In this document: piece by piece, positions 13,502 to 17,150 of the stretch
Numbering within the stretch: the first letter of the stretch is position 1
Layout: the number at the start of each line of letters is the position of its first letter
Origin: Deltaproteobacteria bacterium
GTDB lineage: Bacteria > Desulfobacterota > SM23-61
Length of the DNA stretch: 17,150 nucleotides
Assembly (NCBI GenBank): GCA_016234425.1
Contig: JACRCA010000151.1
Coordinates: 1 to 17,150 of the forward strand
Reading direction: 5' to 3'
Program-made: the position numbers and the translations under genes
The notes under the pieces: generated by a model
Told to the model about the DNA's origin: nothing
Databases searched by the model: none
What the model saw: the letters and a program-made list of their open reading frames with translations, nothing else

Positions 13502-15187
13502 TCATCCCTCATTTTCTTTGTCCTTCTTCAAGAGTGAATTCAGCTTTTCGGTCGGGTAATATCGGGTGGCCCTTCCTTTTCCTGAGGGAGTGAAGTAGCC
13601 CTGTCTGGCCAGCTCCCGCATCATATCCAAAGCCTTGCCCCTGGATACGGACTGCGGCTGCTGCAGATCCCGGAAGGTAAAGAATCCCTTCTTCTCGATG
13701 GCCGGCATAACCCAGTTCAACCCCGGAAGCGAAGCGGTCCGATCCTCGAATCCCAGGACCCGGTAAACTCTCCCATGTTTCTTAAATGGCTCAACGATTC
13801 CTCGCTTGACCAGGTCTTTGATCTCTGTGTACGCGGTGTCTCGATCCACCCCCAATTTCTGGTAATCCGAGCTGCTGAAGATCATCCCATGAGCCTGGGC
13901 ATAAGTTAAAATCCGCTTCTGCCGGGCATTCAGGTCTTGGCCGCTGAACTGGTGCAGCCAAGCCAGGGTGCTTTCATCAAAAATGGGTGTATTCCTGATT
14001 ATCAGGCGGCAAAAATTCCCCTCTTCTTGCAACTGCGGAGGATTCAACCCATTGCGCTCCATCTCCTGGAAAATCATCGGAAGGCCCTCCCCTAATGCCC
14101 GCATGAATCCACCGTCGGTCAGAACGCGGGTGATCAAAGGATTCCGGGAGTAATGAACCCTTTGCTGGCGCAACAGTTGCTGGATTCTCAGTACCCCAGG
14201 GAGCTTTCCCGGGCTCCAGACTTCGATGCGGTCGTCGAACAGGCGGACTTCCACGGCGCTTCCTTCGAGGCTATAATCCCTATGGGCGATAGCGTTGATG
14301 AGGGCTTCCCTCCAGGCAAAAAAAGGGTAGGCGAATTTTTCGCGAAAGAAAAGGTCCCGCAGCAACACCCTCTCCTGCAGGCGTCCCCCGATGACTCTTT
14401 CCATCTCTCCGATTAACCTCAGGATCGGCGCTTCCATGCGGACGCGCTCGACCACGTTATACTCACTCCCTTTGCCCTTTTCAGTTCCTTCAAAGCGCAC
14501 GAAGTCAATGCCTGGGCGGGGATGCCAGCGGAGAGGATCTTTACCGAAAAGATAGGCGGCCGCGCGGGTTAGCAAAGGCTGGCCCTGGCGATATTCGATC
14601 AGCCCGTAGGGCCGGTAAAGAATTTTTTCCGCCTCGCCCGAAATGTTTTGCTGATGGATAAATTCCTCCACCAGGGTTTCATCCAAGTCGGTAAGTGAAC
14701 TTTTCGGCAAAACCTCCCGCTCATGCCAGGTTTCCCACCTCGACTCTTTAAGGACGGACATTCTCTCCCGGGAGAGGGAGATGTTCTGCGACCCAACTCG
14801 GAGAAAACATTTTCCATTTTTTAGGAGGTGAACAGCCGGACTGGGGAAAACCGTGAAGCGGAGAAGAGTTTTCCCTTCCACCTCTTCTGGAGTAACTTGG
14901 AATTTAAGGGGCGGAACGGCAGAGCTTTCCAGGGCGTGAATTAGGAAATGACGTTCCCTGTCCTCAAAAAAAATTCCGGAGAATTCCCCGTCCATCTCTG
15001 CCCCCAGAAGAACCGTTCCCCCGTCGGCATTGGCCATCGCACTTAAGGATACGGCCAGAGCCTGCCCAACTTCTCTTCTGGTTCGTTTCTGCATCTTACC
15101 GGTGGGACTTTTCCGGTAGCAGCTCACCAGGTCAAGAAATTGTCCCCCGCCTTGCTGCGCCAGTTGCATCCATTCCTTTTCTGGCAT
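13502..15187 (-). CDS. Schlafen/AlbA_2-type ATP-binding regulator (COG2865-like)
   Basis: 561 residues. N-terminal AlbA_2 region about 10-145 (ALAVSLSAMANADGGTVLLGAEMDGEFSGI is the typical core; CFLRVGSQN at 127-135). The centre contains a GHKL-type ATPase part: REALINAIAHRDYS (293-306, N-box), LFDDRIEVWSPGKLPG (316-331, G1-like box) and RNPLITRVLTDGGFMRALGEGLPMI (348-372). The C-terminus has two winged-helix-like stretches (about 420-478 and 495-550, rich in basic residues near the end). This domain order fits predicted transcriptional regulators or RecG-like ATP-binding proteins of unknown target. Start: the frame is open to 15253, but ATG at 15187 follows AGGG at good spacing and lies just after the TatD stop (15198), avoiding a long overlap. 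Confidence 0.85.
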   Translation of the reverse strand: MPEKEWMQLAQQGGGQFLDLVSCYRKSPTGKMQKRTRREVGQALAVSLSAMANADGGTVLLGAEMDGEFSGIFFEDRERHFLIHALESSAVPPLKFQVTPEEVEGKTLLRFTVFPSPAVHLLKNGKCFLRVGSQNISLSRERMSVLKESRWETWHEREVLPKSSLTDLDETLVEEFIHQQNISGEAEKILYRPYGLIEYRQGQPLLTRAAAYLFGKDPLRWHPRPGIDFVRFEGTEKGKGSEYNVVERVRMEAPILRLIGEMERVIGGRLQERVLLRDLFFREKFAYPFFAWREALINAIAHRDYSLEGSAVEVRLFDDRIEVWSPGKLPGVLRIQQLLRQQRVHYSRNPLITRVLTDGGFMRALGEGLPMIFQEMERNGLNPPQLQEEGNFCRLIIRNTPIFDESTLAWLHQFSGQDLNARQKRILTYAQAHGMIFSSSDYQKLGVDRDTAYTEIKDLVKRGIVEPFKKHGRVYRVLGFEDRTASLPGLNWVMPAIEKKGFFTFRDLQQPQSVSRGKALDMMRELARQGYFTPSGKGRATRYYPTEKLNSLLKKDKENEG

Positions 15188-15197
15188 GATAGGTTCC

Positions 15198-15938
15198 CTA
15201 CGCCAGGGGGAGTCCGAAGAAATCCTGGGCGTTCGCAAAAGTTTGCCTGGCAATTTCTTCCGGTTCTTGGTTTTTCAGCTTGCTTACAGAATCGAGCGTC
15301 AGTAAAAGGTCTTTCGGCTCGCTGGGTCTCCCTCGATAAATTTCTGGAGCATCAGTTTCCAGAAGCAACTGCCGCAGCGGGGCCAGGCAGATCGCTTCCC
15401 TATGCCGCTCGCTGTAGGCCACTGCTGGAGTGGCGGAAATAAGATATCCGCTTTCCAGCACCTCCCGCAGAATATCTGCCGGGCCGCTGTACCAGTGAAG
15501 TACGGCCTTCTCGATTTTAAAAGATTTCAGCAGAGCCAAGGCTTCTCCCCAGGCTCTCCGGGCATGCAGGAGAACGGGCTTTTGCTCCCGGAAAGCTACC
15601 GCCAGGAGTCGGCGCAGAATTTTTTCTTGCTTATCTCGAGGGGTCTCTATCGCAAAATCAAGCCCCACCTCTCCCAGAGCCAGGCATTGAGGAAGGTTTC
15701 TTTCGATCAAAGCAAAATTGGCCTCCAGATCATCTGTGTTCAGTCGCCAGGGGTGAAGGCCTAAGGCCGGCAATACGAAACCGCCATACTGGTTGGCCAG
15801 TTCCAGAATTTTTTCATTCGAGGTCAGGTCTGCGCCCACCCCTACAATCGCCCAGACCCCAGCCTCTTTGGCCCGCGTAAGGGCTCCTTGGATGTCTTCA
15901 ATTTCATCCAGGTGGGCATGGGTATCGATGAGCTTCAA
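15198..15938 (-). CDS. TatD family metal-dependent hydrolase (DNase-like)
   Basis: 246-residue amidohydrolase-fold protein with all TatD metal motifs: DTHAHLD (H7, H9), GEVGLDF (E90), LLHARRAW (H125), LHWYSGP (H148, replacing the usual HCFSG form) and LETDAPE (D196). Family members are Mg2+-dependent DNases or related hydrolases; the physiological substrate here is not known. ATG at 15938 overlaps the TGA of the NlpC/P60 gene by 4 bp (ATGA). The gap to the next gene is 10 bp. It acts in the cytoplasm, as no signal peptide is present. Confidence 0.92.
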   Translation of the reverse strand: MKLIDTHAHLDEIEDIQGALTRAKEAGVWAIVGVGADLTSNEKILELANQYGGFVLPALGLHPWRLNTDDLEANFALIERNLPQCLALGEVGLDFAIETPRDKQEKILRRLLAVAFREQKPVLLHARRAWGEALALLKSFKIEKAVLHWYSGPADILREVLESGYLISATPAVAYSERHREAICLAPLRQLLLETDAPEIYRGRPSEPKDLLLTLDSVSKLKNQEPEEIARQTFANAQDFFGLPLA

Positions 15939-16675
15939 GGAAGGTCGCCCCCCATTTTCTCCTCAATCCGTTTCGCTCCCACGAAGCGGACGGAAAAATA
16001 ACGACTTTCTAAACTATCAATTTCCACCCGCTGTTTTCCCAGGGAGGTGTGGATGAACTGCCCATCGCCGATGTAGATTCCTACATGGGTGGGGCGGGGG
16101 GTCTTGCCGCGCTTGAAGAAAACGAGGTCCCCCGTCTGGATTGCTTCACGAGCGACTTCAAAACCGACTTGAAATTGTTCGCGAACGGTGCGGGGGAGAT
16201 CAATGCCGAAGATCTGGAAAACCTTCTGCACAAAAGCCGAGCAATCCATACCGTTAATGCCCGTTCCGCCGCGCCGGTATTTCAACCCCAAAAAACCTCG
16301 GGCCACCCTGACCAGAAGCTGCCCTTCTTTCTCTTCCACCAAAAATCCATATTTGCTGGCCTGGGCTTTAGGAACCTCGGCTCCTGCTTCTATCTTCTTC
16401 CCCTCTGGTTCCTGGATGTTGGTCTCAACTTCCACCCCACCCTCCGGCAGGTTCACGGGCAGGGAATGCCCCGCGGCAGTGACCAAGCGCTGACCGGGAT
16501 GGAGTTTTTCTCCGTCCAGTTCATTGGCCTCCTGAACCTGGGCAACGGAGCGGTGAAACTTCTTCGCAATGCTGGATAAAGACTCTCCGGGCTTGACCGC
16601 GTGAATAAATTCAGCTTTTGCGGGAGGGGCGAATAACAAGAAGAAGAAAACCCAGAGGAAAGAAAATCGCGTCAT
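15935..16675 (-). CDS. secreted LysM - NlpC/P60 peptidoglycan hydrolase
   Basis: 246 residues. Signal peptide MTRFSFLWVFFFLLFAPPAKA with likely cleavage after A21; no lipobox Cys. LysM domain about 23-66 (FIHAVKPGESLSSIAKKFHRSVAQVQEANEL). A linker rich in Glu and Pro follows, then NlpC/P60 from about 120: GLKYRRGGTGINGMDCSAFVQ with catalytic C145, RTVREQF, GDLVFF, THVGIYIGDGQFIHTS with H197 (catalytic) and H209. Such enzymes cut peptide stems of peptidoglycan (D-Glu to diaminopimelate bond) in the periplasm. The ATG at 16675 has a near-perfect ribosome-binding site AGGAGGTGA four bases upstream and a strong promoter at 16728-16756, making this the first gene of the downstream cluster. Confidence 0.95.
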   Translation of the reverse strand: MTRFSFLWVFFFLLFAPPAKAEFIHAVKPGESLSSIAKKFHRSVAQVQEANELDGEKLHPGQRLVTAAGHSLPVNLPEGGVEVETNIQEPEGKKIEAGAEVPKAQASKYGFLVEEKEGQLLVRVARGFLGLKYRRGGTGINGMDCSAFVQKVFQIFGIDLPRTVREQFQVGFEVAREAIQTGDLVFFKRGKTPRPTHVGIYIGDGQFIHTSLGKQRVEIDSLESRYFSVRFVGAKRIEEKMGGDLP

Positions 16676-16727
16676 CTTCTCACCTCCTGAACCTGGTCCG
16701 CTTGAGTCCTACGCAAAAACCGGGGAG

Positions 16728-16756
16728 ATTATAACGAAGAAAAGTTTAAATGGCAA
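16728..16756 (-). promoter_or_regulatory. near-consensus sigma70 promoter for the NlpC/P60 - TatD - ATPase - radical SAM cluster
   Basis: Minus strand: TTGCCA (16756-16751), exactly 17 bases, then perfect TATAAT (16733-16728). The -35 begins only 3 bp beyond the stop codon of the LETM1-like gene. Predicted transcription start is near 16721, giving a leader of about 45 bases. Confidence 0.75.
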
Positions 16757-16759
16757 CCA

Positions 16760-17053
16760 TTATTCTTTCATGGACGCGGGCGGATTCCGGCGGGTTTTTC
16801 TTCGGTCTAAAATCTCCGCCAAAATCGGGAGCATTAAAGAACCCCCGGGGAGGACGAAGATGATTAAAATGGGCACATACAAAGATAAGCGCTTTAAGTA
16901 ATTCTTGATCTGCTCTTTTTCTTCTTTGGTCCATGGCAAATTCGTATTTCTCTGCTTGAACATAAGGTCTAAGAATCCCTGAAAATGTTGGGCCTCTCGG
17001 AATATTAATTCCCGATTCTTTAAAATAAGCCTCCGGAGCAAAAATCTTATCAT
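16760..17053 (-). CDS. small LETM1-like protein
   Basis: 97 residues from the ATG at 17053; TTG at 17068 and GTG at 17056 are alternative starts and no clear ribosome-binding site decides. The sequence has a basic N-terminus (IRFLLRRLILKNRELIFREAQHF). The pattern PWTKEEKEQIKNYLKRLSLYVPILIIFVLPGGSLMLPILAEILDRRK follows: an EE-type helix, then a hydrophobic segment with LPGG and LLP-like residues. This is the core signature of LETM1-type domains, known from mitochondrial ion-exchange proteins; bacterial short versions are uncharacterised. The hydrophobic stretch of about 20 residues suggests membrane association. It has its own short gene unit, upstream of the NlpC/P60 promoter. Assignment rests on motif memory. 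Confidence 0.68.
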   Translation of the reverse strand: MIRFLLRRLILKNRELIFREAQHFQGFLDLMFKQRNTNLPWTKEEKEQIKNYLKRLSLYVPILIIFVLPGGSLMLPILAEILDRRKTRRNPPASMKE

Positions 17054-17150
17054 CACGGGTCGTATCAATTCGGTGGTTTGAAAAAATCACCAAATAAAGC
17101 CGGCAACAAGTTTGTCATTCCTGCGGAAGCAGAGCCTGCGCCGCACTTGA

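Noticed and set aside
15188..15253. Longer N-terminus for the AlbA-type ATPase starting at 15253
   Set aside because: It overlaps the TatD gene by over 50 bp; ATG at 15187 has a ribosome-binding site and follows the TatD stop directly.
16746..17093. 115-residue open frame overlapping the LETM1-like gene in another frame
   Set aside because: Its sequence shows no recognisable pattern, while the other frame gives a LETM1-like protein with a sensible hydrophobic segment.

Overview
The window is a gene-dense bacterial chromosome segment using the standard genetic code. Its contents are mostly housekeeping and envelope genes. The mix suggests an anaerobic Gram-negative bacterium of the Desulfobacterota (former Deltaproteobacteria, Syntrophales-like) type: an ADP-forming acyl-CoA synthetase-type protein, a PflX-type radical SAM protein, a HEAT-repeat protein paired with an HD-GYP protein, a CelD-type acetyltransferase and a small LETM1-like protein. 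That assignment is an inference from gene content; no rRNA or other phylogenetic marker is present. I see no phage, plasmid, transposon or CRISPR signature.

Layout. (1) 1-329, minus: the 5' end of a class I/II aminotransferase, behind a long leader with a promoter and a terminator-like hairpin. (2) 711-1490, plus: a SuhB-type inositol monophosphatase whose stop codon interlocks with that of the convergent gene. (3) 6664 down to 1487, minus: a five-gene directional cluster of CoA-binding acyl-CoA synthetase (broken by one in-frame TAA), M50 membrane protease, metallo-beta-lactamase-fold hydrolase, CelD/GNAT acyltransferase and GT4 glycosyltransferase. Adjacent genes overlap by 4 bp except across one 75-bp spacer. 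(4) 6845-7827, plus: CvpA and a small membrane protein, with a good promoter. (5) 11170-7883, minus: a HEAT-repeat protein and an HD-GYP protein that appear to share an N-terminal domain. (6) 11297-11370, plus: tRNA-Arg(CCG), divergent from the HEAT gene with facing TTGACA boxes. (7) 16675 down to 11596, minus: LysM-NlpC/P60 hydrolase, TatD nuclease, Schlafen/AlbA-type ATPase regulator, PflX-like radical SAM protein and an SDR oxidoreductase, with a near-consensus promoter in front. (8) 17053-16760, minus: a small LETM1-like protein.

The most notable observations are these. The only two sizeable spacers inside the minus-strand clusters (4341-4415 and 12370-12445) are filled almost end to end by degenerate 7-bp tandem arrays with different unit sequences and internal dyad symmetry. 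The acyl-CoA synthetase gene has a single in-frame TAA; the frame beyond it stays open for 66 codons and ends in an ATGA overlap with the next gene. The HEAT and HD-GYP proteins seem to carry a duplicated N-terminal module. I found no clearly new defence or mobile system. The heptad arrays are the best candidate for something undescribed.
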